DNA of 23,130 nucleotides from Rhodobiaceae bacterium (GTDB lineage Bacteria; Pseudomonadota; Alphaproteobacteria; Parvibaculales; Parvibaculaceae): the NCBI GenBank assembly GCA_027352645.1, contig DAIEIL010000021.1, positions 1 through 23,130 of the forward strand, in the 5' to 3' direction. Under the pieces are notes generated by a model. The model was given only the letters and a program-made list of their open reading frames with translations, did no database searches and was not told the origin of the DNA. The position numbers and the translations under genes were made by a program. This document shows positions 6,633-13,725 of this stretch, piece after piece. The first letter of the stretch is position 1. Every line of letters starts with the position of its first letter.

Positions 6633-7066
6633 ACGATGACGACTATACTAAGGACGAGATTGCTCACCGTCTTGTATGGAAGGCCAAGCATGCGATGAAG
6701 TTGACGTGCGCTCACTCCCTGAACGGACACCCGATGCGTACGCCAGAAATCATCACCACCGACAACGGCTTCGCGATCGTCACGACCAAGGGGACCGACG
6801 CTGTTTCCCTCGACGAGGTGAGCGCGATCGTCGCCTACAAGATCGACGAACTCACCACCGACCTGGTTTGCTGCGACATCGTGACCGGCTCGGGCGACGG
6901 CGAGCAGATACGAACCATCCACGAGGAAATTCCCGGTTTTGTCACGGTCATGGCTCGCTTCGAGGCTCTGCCCGGCTTCAATAAGCAGTGGCGCAACGCG
7001 GTCAGCCTTCCGCCCTTCGCCACCAACCGCACCACCATCTACAGTCGAGCCGCAAACGCCACCTGA
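6629..7066 (+). CDS. Small unknown protein coupled to the RelA/SpoT-domain gene
   Basis: The 145-residue product starts in an ATGA overlap with the preceding gene, so it is probably translated by coupling. I do not recognise a named family. Residues 36-140 form a compact acidic domain (VTTKGTDAVSLDEVSAIVAY, TDLVCCDI, HEEIPGF, ARFEALPGFNKQW, VSLPPFATNRTTIY) that recalls small conserved proteins of unknown function with an immunity-protein-like look. The first 35 residues are lysine-rich and unlike that domain. An in-frame ATG at 6734 with GGA seven bases upstream could be the original start of the conserved part (110 residues). GC content rises to the chromosomal level from about 6730 onward. 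It could be an antitoxin or immunity partner, or a resident gene fused to the edge of the island. Confidence 0.65.
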   Translation: MNDDDYTKDEIAHRLVWKAKHAMKLTCAHSLNGHPMRTPEIITTDNGFAIVTTKGTDAVSLDEVSAIVAYKIDELTTDLVCCDIVTGSGDGEQIRTIHEEIPGFVTVMARFEALPGFNKQWRNAVSLPPFATNRTTIYSRAANAT

Positions 7067-7115
7067 CCTATTCTCAAACGGACTCTCAGAGGCTGCGGGC
7101 GCATTGCGCCAAAGA

Positions 7116-7147
7116 AAAAGCCCTGCGGATCGCTCCGCAGGGCTTTT
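7116..7147. terminator. Bidirectional intrinsic terminator
   Basis: AAAAGCCCTGCGGA (7116-7129) pairs perfectly with TCCGCAGGGCTTTT (7134-7147) around a TCGC loop. On the minus strand the stem is followed by TTTTTCTTT, and on the plus strand by TTTT. It lies between the convergent genes ending at 7066 and 7169 and probably serves both. Confidence 0.88.
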
Positions 7148-7168
7148 GCATCAACGCGTTTCCGCTTG

Positions 7169-8254
7169 TCAGTGAACCGCGGGCATCGACGAGGCCCAGC
7201 AGGCGCGCACATCTTCGACGCCATGGGTGCCGGTGCACCACGCCTCTTCAGAGGGGAAGTGGGCTGCGGCAATGCACTGGTTGAGATTGAGACGCGCCCA
7301 GTTGAGGCAGGTCGAGGTGTCGTCCCGCGCCGAGGCGTTGGAAACCGGAGCGGCGAGAACCTGACGCGCGCCAAGGGCGAGGATCTTCGACATCACGGTG
7401 GGGGCGCCGGCCTGTGCTTCACCGATGGGCGAGAAAGACCGGGCCAGCGAAGCGAGACGCGTCGCCATGGATGGGGCGACGGTGGATTCGGTGGGTGCTT
7501 CCGCATACTGGGCGGGGGAGAGCGGCTCCATCATGCCCCATTTCTGGCGCTGGAACTGCTGTGCCACGTCGAGGAAGCGTTTGCGCAGAGCGGCCAGGCG
7601 CTGGTTCTCGGCGCTGACCGAGGCGACCACATCCGCCTCGGCGGCACTGGCGCCGGGGAGGCCCAGCACGTAATCGGGATTGTCGAGCGCGGCGAGCACC
7701 AGTGCTTCGCCATTGCGGCGGGCTTCGTCATGAACGCCCTGGGCGAAGGCCTTGTTCTGGGCGGCGGTCATCGCCCGCACGGCGTACCAGCCGGCGGCCA
7801 TGCTCTCGGGCTGGGCGAAACGCAGATCCTTCAGTACGCGGCGCACTTCTTTGGGTGTGTTGAGCTTGCTCTTTTCGGCCCCCGCGACGGCGTCGTCATA
7901 TTTCAGATAAGTGCCCGCGAGCTGGCGGATCGGAACGCTGAAGCTGAAAGCGGAGAGCCCCGCATTGGGCGCGATCGACGCGACCTTGAATTCGCGGTGG
8001 CGCGGCGAGGGCAGGGGAATGGGAATGCCCGAGCTGGCAATGTTTTCAGCAGCGGGATTCACGGCCGCGTAAGCCGCCGGCGCGACCGGAGCGGCTGCCT
8101 GTGCAGGCACCGCCTGCTTCGTTTCATTTTCGGCAGATCCGCCCTGAATGATCGTGCATCCTGCGATCAACGAACCCAGAAGGATCGAACTCGCGCCAAC
8201 GGTCACGCCACGCTTCAACCGCATGAGCGCAACATGGTTCTTCAAACCCAACAT
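7169..8254 (-). CDS. Lipoprotein of unknown function
   Basis: I set the start at ATG 8252-8254, preceded by AAGGGGA five bases upstream; the frame extends to 8413 but without family support. The 361-residue product begins with a basic segment and a hydrophobic stretch ending in LIAGC, a lipobox with C33 as the lipidated residue, so it should be anchored in a membrane after processing by Lgt and LspA. The mature part has an Ala/Pro-rich linker (about 45-90), a largely helical middle region with many Ala and Gln (FAQGVHDEARRNGEALVLAA; FLDVAQQFQRQKWG), and a C-terminal segment with four closely spaced cysteines (TCLNWARLNLNQC, WCTG, RACW) that may form disulfides. I do not recognise the family. 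It is a single-gene unit ending at the terminator at 7116-7147. Confidence 0.75.
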   Translation of the reverse strand: MLGLKNHVALMRLKRGVTVGASSILLGSLIAGCTIIQGGSAENETKQAVPAQAAAPVAPAAYAAVNPAAENIASSGIPIPLPSPRHREFKVASIAPNAGLSAFSFSVPIRQLAGTYLKYDDAVAGAEKSKLNTPKEVRRVLKDLRFAQPESMAAGWYAVRAMTAAQNKAFAQGVHDEARRNGEALVLAALDNPDYVLGLPGASAAEADVVASVSAENQRLAALRKRFLDVAQQFQRQKWGMMEPLSPAQYAEAPTESTVAPSMATRLASLARSFSPIGEAQAGAPTVMSKILALGARQVLAAPVSNASARDDTSTCLNWARLNLNQCIAAAHFPSEEAWCTGTHGVEDVRACWASSMPAVH

Positions 8255-8484
8255 GCAAGTCCCCTTTGAAAGCGAGTCCGTTTGTTTTGCTTCCCGGCGT
8301 CTTCCTGCCCGATGCGCTGCTCCGGCGAGGTCTTCGACTGTCCGGTTTCGGCGCGGCGCCCGACGTGTTAACGGATTAGTAGGGATTCTAATGCGCGCCG
8401 CCTGCTTCGGCAAAGCGGAAAGATTGCCAAAGCCCGGCGGCTTGATCGCCGAAGCGAAATGCGTCGCAGATGCAGGGATGGAAT

Positions 8485-8826
8485 ATGGAAAGTGCGCCGC
8501 GGCTGAAGGCGGAAATCTGGGTGAAAGCGTTGATCCGGCGCTGCGAAGTCGCTGGTGCGCAGGCCATGGTCGTGCGCCGGGGTGACGCGCATTCAGGCGT
8601 CGTGCTCGTCAAGGTAAACAGGCTCGACCGTTCCGCTTCGGTCTATTCGCCCGCCCGCGCGGGCGATGGCTCGCTGATCTGGTTGGCGGGCACGGGGCCT
8701 GAGCCCGTGCCCGAACCGGAGGCCGATGCCTATATCGAAAGGCAGCGCAAATTCGATCCGGACATCTGGGTGGTCGAGATCGAGGATCGCGCGGGGCGGC
8801 ACTTCCTTCAGGAGCCCGTCGGCTAG
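8485..8826 (+). CDS. DUF1491 family protein
   Basis: The 113-residue product shows the DUF1491 pattern: RLKAEIWVKALIRRC at the N-terminus, GDAHSGVVLVKVNRLD, and the C-terminal block ADAYIERQRKFDPDIWVVEIEDRAG. The family is nearly confined to alphaproteobacteria, is cytosolic and has no established function. I chose ATG 8485 because the conserved sequence starts there (MESAPRLKAE) and GGGATGGA lies just upstream; an in-frame ATG at 8470 would add five residues. It is convergent with the small gene at 8851. It stands alone behind a 230-base region shared with the upstream lipoprotein gene, which runs the other way. Confidence 0.82.
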   Translation: MESAPRLKAEIWVKALIRRCEVAGAQAMVVRRGDAHSGVVLVKVNRLDRSASVYSPARAGDGSLIWLAGTGPEPVPEPEADAYIERQRKFDPDIWVVEIEDRAGRHFLQEPVG

Positions 8827-8850
8827 GCCGCCGCCGCGCCCCGCAGAGCC

Positions 8851-9069
8851 TCAGGGCCGCATGAACATGAAGTCTTCGTCCGGGTCGAGATGCTCGGCGG
8901 CTTCCAGCAATTCGGCGCGGATGTCTTCGGGCGAGCGGGTCTCGCGCCAGACGCGGAGCACACCTTCGAAGAAGATGCGGGCGACGGCGTCGGTGGAAAG
9001 CTGCTTCTCGCGGGTCTCGGCGATGGCGGCCTCGAAATGCGGGGAGGCGATGTCACGTGCTGTGGTCAT
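8851..9069 (-). CDS. Small acidic protein of unknown function
   Basis: The 72-residue product (start MTTARDIASPHFEAAIAETR) is predicted mostly helical and acidic, with a C-terminal EAAEHLDPDEDFMFMRP. It has no signal peptide or cysteine. I do not recognise a family. Codon use fits a real gene of this genome and the overlapping frames are less plausible. GAGAAGA lies about eight bases before ATG 9067-9069. The gene is separated by 24 bases from the convergent DUF1491 gene and is divergent from prfC, so the 186 bases between 9069 and 9256 would hold both promoters. Confidence 0.6.
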   Translation of the reverse strand: MTTARDIASPHFEAAIAETREKQLSTDAVARIFFEGVLRVWRETRSPEDIRAELLEAAEHLDPDEDFMFMRP

Positions 9070-9205
9070 GGGTCTTGTCTTCTCATAAGTGAATGTCGAA
9101 TGAGCCGAGAATGCCCGGGGACGGCGCCGAAGGCCAGCCTGTCAAGATGTCACGCTTCAGGGGCTGCCCACTCAGGCGGGTGACAGGGCGGGCCCCTTCG
9201 AGTAG

Positions 9206-9244
9206 GTTCCGCCCCGCAGAGCGGAACGACGCTTTGAGCGGAAC
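9206..9244 (+). promoter_or_regulatory. prfC leader with alternative hairpin pairings
   Basis: GTTCCGC at 9206-9212 can pair with GCGGAAC at 9221-9227 or with a second copy at 9238-9244, both part of the 9-bp direct repeat GAGCGGAAC (9219-9227 and 9236-9244). The second copy ends two bases before the GGAGA ribosome site (9246-9250) of the TTG-started prfC. The two pairings exclude each other, so the leader could affect initiation. The sequence relation is seen; regulation is inferred. Confidence 0.4.
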
Positions 9245-9255
9245 TGGAGACCATC

Positions 9256-10839
9256 TTGAGCACGATCGCGGACGAGGTCCAGAAGCGGCGGACCTTCGCC
9301 ATCATCTCCCATCCTGACGCCGGCAAGACGACGCTGACGGAAAACCTGCTCCTCATGGGCGGGGCGATCCATCTCGCCGGTCAGGTCAAGGCGCGTGGCG
9401 ACTCGCGCCGGGCGCGCTCGGACTGGATGAAGATCGAGCAGGAGCGCGGCATTTCGGTTTCGTCGGCGGTCATGACCTTCGCCTATGAAGGCATCACCTG
9501 CAATCTGCTCGACACGCCGGGCCATGAAGACTTTTCGGAAGACACCTACCGCACGCTGACGGCGGCGGACTCGGCCATCATGGTCATCGACGCTGCGAAG
9601 GGCATCGAAGCGCAGACGCTGAAGCTCTTCGAAGTCTGTCGCCTGCGTGACGTACCGATCATTACCTTCATCAACAAGATCGACCGTGAAGGCGTCAGCC
9701 CCTTCGAGCTGATGGATGAAATCGCGACGAAGCTTGCGCTCGACACCGCGCCGATGATGTGGCCGGCCGGCATGGGCGGGCTTTTGAAGGGCATTTTCGA
9801 TCCCGAGCGCGACCGCTTCATTCCCTATGACCGCATGAACGAGGGCAAGGAGGCGACGAGCTTTTCGGGAAGCGAGATCGCCAAATATCTGAGTGCGGAC
9901 GAACTCGCCGCTTTCCGCGAGGAGATGGAACTTGCGCGCGAAGGCTCGCCCGCATTCGATCTCGATGCCTATCGCGCGGGTCATCTCACGCCTGTGTATT
10001 TCGGCAGCGCTCTCCGCAAGCTCGGCGTGCGCGAGCTTTTGAATGCGGTCGTGCAATTTGCGCCGACACCGCGTCCGCAGCCTTCATCGGCGCGGCTCGT
10101 GCAGCCGGATGAGCCCAAAGTCGCGGGCTTCGTCTTCAAGGTGCAGGCGAACATGGACGCGAACCATCGCGACCGCATCGCCTTCATGCGTCTCTGCTCG
10201 GGCAAGTTCAAGCGCGGCATGCGGCTCAAGGTCTCGGGCTCGGGCAAGACCATCGGCATTCACAATCCGACGCTTTTCTTCGCGCAGGACCGCGAGCTGG
10301 TGGACGAGGCCTATGCGGGCGACATCATCGGCATTCCGAACCACGGCACGATCCGCGTCGGCGACACGCTGACGGAATCGGAGGATCTGACCTTCACAGG
10401 CATTCCGAACTTCGCGCCGGAAATCCTGCAGCGCGTGCGCCTCGACGATCCGATGAAGGCGAAGCACATGCGCCGCGCGCTCGAAAGCCTCGCGGAAGAG
10501 GGCGTCACGCAGGTCTTCAAGCCGCAGCTGGGCGCGAACTGGATCGTCGGCGTCGTCGGCCGCCTCCAGCTCGAAGTTCTGGCAGCACGCATCGAGACGG
10601 AATACGAGATCAAGGTGAGCTTTGAAAACTCGCCCTTCGAGACCGCGCGCTGGGTGACGGCGGAAGACCCTGCCGAGCTCAAGCGTTTTGTCGACGCGCA
10701 TCGCGGCAACATGGCCGACGACCGCGACGGCGCACCGGTGTTCCTTGCCAAGAGCAATTGGGAACTTGGCTACACGGCCGAGAAATGGCCGCATGTGCGC
10801 TTCTCCGCGACGCGAGAGCGCGCGCCGGTGGCAGCCTAG
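9256..10839 (+). CDS. prfC: Peptide chain release factor 3
   Basis: The 527-residue product is a full-length translational GTPase of the RF3 class: G1 SHPDAGKTT (18-26), an effector segment with SDWMKIEQERGISV (55-68) typical of RF3, G3 DTPGHEDF (86-93) and G4 NKID (140-143), then domain II and a C-terminal domain ending FSATRER. RF3 uses GTP to release RF1/RF2 from the ribosome after peptide release and takes part in post-peptidyl-transfer quality control. Start TTG 9256-9258 has GGAGA five bases upstream, and the protein aligns with the family from its first residues; no ATG is available. It is 2 bases from the convergent aminotransferase gene. High confidence. Confidence 0.96.
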   Translation: MSTIADEVQKRRTFAIISHPDAGKTTLTENLLLMGGAIHLAGQVKARGDSRRARSDWMKIEQERGISVSSAVMTFAYEGITCNLLDTPGHEDFSEDTYRTLTAADSAIMVIDAAKGIEAQTLKLFEVCRLRDVPIITFINKIDREGVSPFELMDEIATKLALDTAPMMWPAGMGGLLKGIFDPERDRFIPYDRMNEGKEATSFSGSEIAKYLSADELAAFREEMELAREGSPAFDLDAYRAGHLTPVYFGSALRKLGVRELLNAVVQFAPTPRPQPSSARLVQPDEPKVAGFVFKVQANMDANHRDRIAFMRLCSGKFKRGMRLKVSGSGKTIGIHNPTLFFAQDRELVDEAYAGDIIGIPNHGTIRVGDTLTESEDLTFTGIPNFAPEILQRVRLDDPMKAKHMRRALESLAEEGVTQVFKPQLGANWIVGVVGRLQLEVLAARIETEYEIKVSFENSPFETARWVTAEDPAELKRFVDAHRGNMADDRDGAPVFLAKSNWELGYTAEKWPHVRFSATRERAPVAA

Positions 10840-10841
10840 TT

Positions 10842-12164
10842 TCAGCCTTTCGCGCTTGCGACGGCCTTGTCGACGGCGACCTTCAGCGTCTCCGCGATGC
10901 GGTCGAGTTCGCCGTCCTCGACGGTGAAAGCGGGGCCGATGCAGATGATGTCGCGGATCGCGCCCGTGCCGCCGCCATAGAAGAAGACGCCTTCCTTCAG
11001 TCCGGCAGCAACGACGCGGCCTGTCATGCCCGCTTCGACGGGGAAGCGTTCCAGCGTTTCGCGGTCCTTCACGATTTCGATGGCTCGGAAGAGGCCGCGT
11101 CCGCGAATTTCGGCGATGTTCGGATGCTGGCCAAGGGCCGCCTGGAGGCGGGCGCCGAGTTCGTCGCCCTTCGTGGCGGAACGCGCGACGAGATCTTCGC
11201 GCTCCATGATTTCGAGCACCTTGTCGGCGGCGGCGCAGGCGCCGGGATGCGCGCCATAGGTATAGAACATCAGCGCTTCACCCTTCGCGGCAAGCGGCGC
11301 GACGACGGCATCCGTTGCGAAGACGCCGACGATGGGCGCATAGCCGCCCGCCAGGCCCTTGCCCGCAAACATGATGTCGGGTTCGAGGCCGTAATGCTCC
11401 GCGGCGAAGCGCTTGCCGGTGCGGCCATAGCCGACCATGACTTCATCGGAGACGATCAGGATGCCGTGACGGCGGCAGATATCCTGCACCATCGGCCAAT
11501 AGCGCGGGCCGGGCTCGATGGCGCCGCCGGAAGAACCATTGAGGGGCTCGCCGACGAAGGCGGCGATGGTTTCCGGGCCTTCGCGCAGGATCGTTTCTTC
11601 GAGCGCTTTTGCCGCGGCGATGTCGAAGTCGGGATGATTGCGGCCGAGCGGCGAGCGCAGCGCATAGGGCGTCGGCACATGGAGCACATGCGGCATGACG
11701 CTTTCAAAGCCCGCCTTGCGCGCGACATGGCCGCCGACCGCGAGCGTCAGCGCGGTGGTGCCGTGATAGGAAATCTCGCGGCCGATGATCTTGACGCGCT
11801 TTGTCTCGCCCTTGGCCTGAAAATGCTGGATCGCGAGTTTGATCGCCGCGTCGCCGGCTTCGGAGCCGCCACTTGCGAGCCAGACACGCGTCAGATGCGG
11901 CGGCAGCCAGGCGCGGCGCAGTCGCTCGACAAGGCGCAGCCGCTCCGGAGTCGAGAAGGGTGGCACCGCATAGGACATGGAAACCATCGCCGCCGCGCAG
12001 GCATCCGCGACCTCCTTCCGCCCATGGCCGATATTCGAAACGATGGCGCCGCCCGAGGCGTCGAGGATCGATCCGCCATTGCGCAGATAGAGGGTGCGCC
12101 CTTCCGCATGGGAAAGGTCGATGGAGACGCGGGCGGGAACGAAGGGCCAAGGGGAGTCTTGCAT
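10842..12164 (-). CDS. Class III (PLP-dependent) aminotransferase
   Basis: The 440-residue product is a fold-type I class III aminotransferase: substrate/cofactor region LASGGSEAGDAAIKLA (about 97-112), ISYHGTT, SDEVMVGYGRTG with the PLP-ring Asp (D240), and the Schiff-base lysine K269 in MFAGKGLAGGYAPI. Enzymes of this class move amino groups between omega-amino acids, beta-amino acids or diamines and a 2-oxo acid in the cytosol; the substrate cannot be told from the sequence. I chose ATG 12162-12164 with AGGA six bases upstream rather than the more distal ATG at 12200. The gene is divergent from a DadA-like dehydrogenase 118 bases away, suggesting a shared amino-acid breakdown role and common control. 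Confidence 0.9.
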   Translation of the reverse strand: MQDSPWPFVPARVSIDLSHAEGRTLYLRNGGSILDASGGAIVSNIGHGRKEVADACAAAMVSMSYAVPPFSTPERLRLVERLRRAWLPPHLTRVWLASGGSEAGDAAIKLAIQHFQAKGETKRVKIIGREISYHGTTALTLAVGGHVARKAGFESVMPHVLHVPTPYALRSPLGRNHPDFDIAAAKALEETILREGPETIAAFVGEPLNGSSGGAIEPGPRYWPMVQDICRRHGILIVSDEVMVGYGRTGKRFAAEHYGLEPDIMFAGKGLAGGYAPIVGVFATDAVVAPLAAKGEALMFYTYGAHPGACAAADKVLEIMEREDLVARSATKGDELGARLQAALGQHPNIAEIRGRGLFRAIEIVKDRETLERFPVEAGMTGRVVAAGLKEGVFFYGGGTGAIRDIICIGPAFTVEDGELDRIAETLKVAVDKAVASAKG

Positions 12165-12282
12165 GGCGAATCCTGAATCGGAGGTCGAAAGGCCGCACAT
12201 TATGCATCAATGCTTCAGCGCGTGTAGCGCTTCCATGTCGCCTCCTGTCGGGAGTAGAGTGGCCCTATCCCGGAGGTCAGTC

Positions 12283-13566
12283 TTGAAAGTTGTCGTCATT
12301 GGTGCCGGTATTGCCGGCGTCACCACAGCCTATGAATTCGCCGAACGCGGCCATCAGGTGACCCTCATCGACCGCCGAGAGGGTGCGGGCCTAGAGACGA
12401 GCTACGCCAATGGCGGGCAGCTCGGCGCGGGCGAAGTCGCACCATGGGCCGGACCGGAAGTGCCGTGGCTCGCGCTCAAATGGATGGGCCGTCCCGATGG
12501 GCCGTTCAGGCTTCGGCTGAAGGCTGACCCCGAACAATGGATCTGGCTTCTGCGCTTTCTCATGCGTTGCCGCGCCTCCGCGCGGGCAGAGCGTGTGCTG
12601 CCCAATCTGGGCCTTGCGCTGCTAACGCAGTCGCGGCTCGACGAGATCACGACGAAGCTCGCCGCCGAAGGCGCGCCGATTGCCTTTGACGAGCGGCGCG
12701 ACGGCATCATGCAGATTTTCCACTATGAGCATTCGCTGAAGGAAGCGGCGAAGGGCGCCGAAGTGATGCGTCGCGCGGGGCTCGAACAGCGCGTGCTGAC
12801 GGCGGATGAATGTGTGGAGGTGGAGCCGGCTCTCGCATCTGCCGCACAGCGCGGCGAGATTGTCGGCGGTCTTTACTGCGCGAGCGACAGAAGCGGCGAC
12901 GCCTATGCCTTCACGCGCGAGCTTGCGGCGCGGGCGGAGCGTCTGGGCGTGCGTTTCGTCACGGGGGCGGAGGTCGAGCGCTTCGAGACACAAGGAGATT
13001 GCATCACCGGTGTCAGGGCGAATGGCTGGCTGTTTGGCGGCGACGCCATTGTGCTGGCCGCGGGCGTCGGCACGGCGAAACTGGCGCGGCAACTCGGGCT
13101 TCGCATTCCCGTCTATCCGTTGAAGGGCTATTCGGTGACGCTGCCCGCGGGCGAGGGCATCGCACCGAAAGTCAGCCTCACCGACGAGGCGCGCAAGATC
13201 GTGGTGAGCCGCTTCGGAGATCGCGTGCGCGTGGCGGGCACGGCGGAAGTGGCGGGCTATGACACGACGCTCGAAATGCCGCGCGCGAAGTCGGTGCTCG
13301 ACGGGCTTCTGAGCCTGCTGCCGCAGCTTTCGACGGGGGCGGGAGAGGCACAGTTCTGGACCGGATTGCGCCCGATGAGCTCCGATGGAAGCCCATTAAT
13401 TGGGCAGGCGGGGCGGTACCGGAACCTCTATCTCAACACCGGTCACGGGTCGCTCGGGTGGACATTGGGGGCCGGCAGCGCCGCGGCGCTCGCCGACGAG
13501 GTCTGCGGGGCGACGCCCAAGCTTGACCTAATCCCTTTCAGTATAAAGAGATTTTCGTTCATTTGA
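12283..13566 (+). CDS. dadA: D-amino-acid dehydrogenase (DadA-like FAD oxidoreductase)
   Basis: The 427-residue product begins KVVVIGAGIAG, the FAD-binding G7-x-G9-x2-G12 fingerprint, followed by an LIDRREGAGLETSYANGGQ block characteristic of DadA and a C-terminal FWTGLRPMSSDGSPLIG and GHGSLGWTLGAGS region typical of the DAO family. DadA oxidises D-amino acids (notably D-alanine) to 2-oxo acids at the inner face of the membrane, passing electrons to quinones. The start is TTG 12283-12285, with CGGAGG six bases upstream and exact family alignment from residue 1; the frame continues upstream without resemblance. It is divergent from the aminotransferase gene. The specific substrate is not certain, as several DadA paralogues act on other amino acids. 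Confidence 0.88.
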   Translation: MKVVVIGAGIAGVTTAYEFAERGHQVTLIDRREGAGLETSYANGGQLGAGEVAPWAGPEVPWLALKWMGRPDGPFRLRLKADPEQWIWLLRFLMRCRASARAERVLPNLGLALLTQSRLDEITTKLAAEGAPIAFDERRDGIMQIFHYEHSLKEAAKGAEVMRRAGLEQRVLTADECVEVEPALASAAQRGEIVGGLYCASDRSGDAYAFTRELAARAERLGVRFVTGAEVERFETQGDCITGVRANGWLFGGDAIVLAAGVGTAKLARQLGLRIPVYPLKGYSVTLPAGEGIAPKVSLTDEARKIVVSRFGDRVRVAGTAEVAGYDTTLEMPRAKSVLDGLLSLLPQLSTGAGEAQFWTGLRPMSSDGSPLIGQAGRYRNLYLNTGHGSLGWTLGAGSAAALADEVCGATPKLDLIPFSIKRFSFI

Positions 13567-13595
13567 GGTTGCTTGAGCCAACGTGCCCGCGTTTT

Positions 13596-13610
13596 TTGTG
13601 CGCTGCACAA
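13596..13610. promoter_or_regulatory. Palindromic operator 1 upstream of the phasin gene
   Basis: TTGTGC-GCT-GCACAA is a perfect 6-bp inverted repeat with a 3-base spacer, ending 7 bases before the -35 element at 13618. The same palindrome with a different spacer occurs at 13647-13661. The TGC-N3-GCA core recalls the TGC/GCA boxes described for the PHB-responsive repressor PhaR. The match is by eye. Confidence 0.7.
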
Positions 13611-13617
13611 GAAATGC

Positions 13618-13646
13618 TTGACGGCGGAGTGTGGGCAATTTAATTA
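13618..13646 (+). promoter_or_regulatory. Probable promoter of the phasin gene
   Basis: A -35 hexamer TTGACG (13618-13623) and a -10 hexamer TAATTA (13641-13646) are separated by 17 bases, a good vegetative sigma-factor promoter. Transcription would start near 13653, inside operator 2. The element lies between two identical palindromes, which fits a repressed promoter. Confidence 0.65.
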
Positions 13647-13661
13647 TTGTGCAACGCACAA
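13647..13661. promoter_or_regulatory. Palindromic operator 2 overlapping the phasin transcription start
   Basis: TTGTGC-AAC-GCACAA repeats operator 1 exactly in its arms, with centres 51 bp apart, about five helical turns. It directly follows the -10 element. A lone TTGTGC half-site follows at 13675-13680. Binding by a dimer at both palindromes would cover the promoter or loop it. Confidence 0.7.
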
Positions 13662-13682
13662 ATTCGGCGTGGATTTGTGCAG

Positions 13683-13702
13683 ATGCCTCCCAAAGGAGGC
13701 AT
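13683..13702 (+). promoter_or_regulatory. Hairpin in the phasin mRNA leader
   Basis: ATGCCTCC (13683-13690) pairs with GGAGGCAT (13695-13702) around a CAAA loop, ending 11 bases before the GGAG of the ribosome site. Its 3' arm itself holds a GGAGG sequence, so the stem hides a decoy ribosome site. A stem this near the 5' end could stabilise the message. There is no T-run after it. Confidence 0.5.
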
Positions 13703-13725
13703 TTATGCAATGAGGAGAATGGACG

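Noticed and set aside
8365..8395. GTTAAC and ATTAG/CTAAT near 8367-8392 as a CtrA site or operator
   Set aside because: The spacing does not match TTAA-N7-TTAA, and the 5-bp inverted repeat is within chance expectation for an AT-rich promoter.
10758..12176. A 472-codon plus-strand frame opposite the aminotransferase
   Set aside because: Shadow frame; the minus strand carries the PLP lysine and other class III motifs.
12165..12282. AGCGC-GTGTA-GCGCT at 12217-12231 as an operator between the aminotransferase and dadA
   Set aside because: The arms are only 5 bp and GC-rich, common by chance here; no clear promoter pair could be set beside it.
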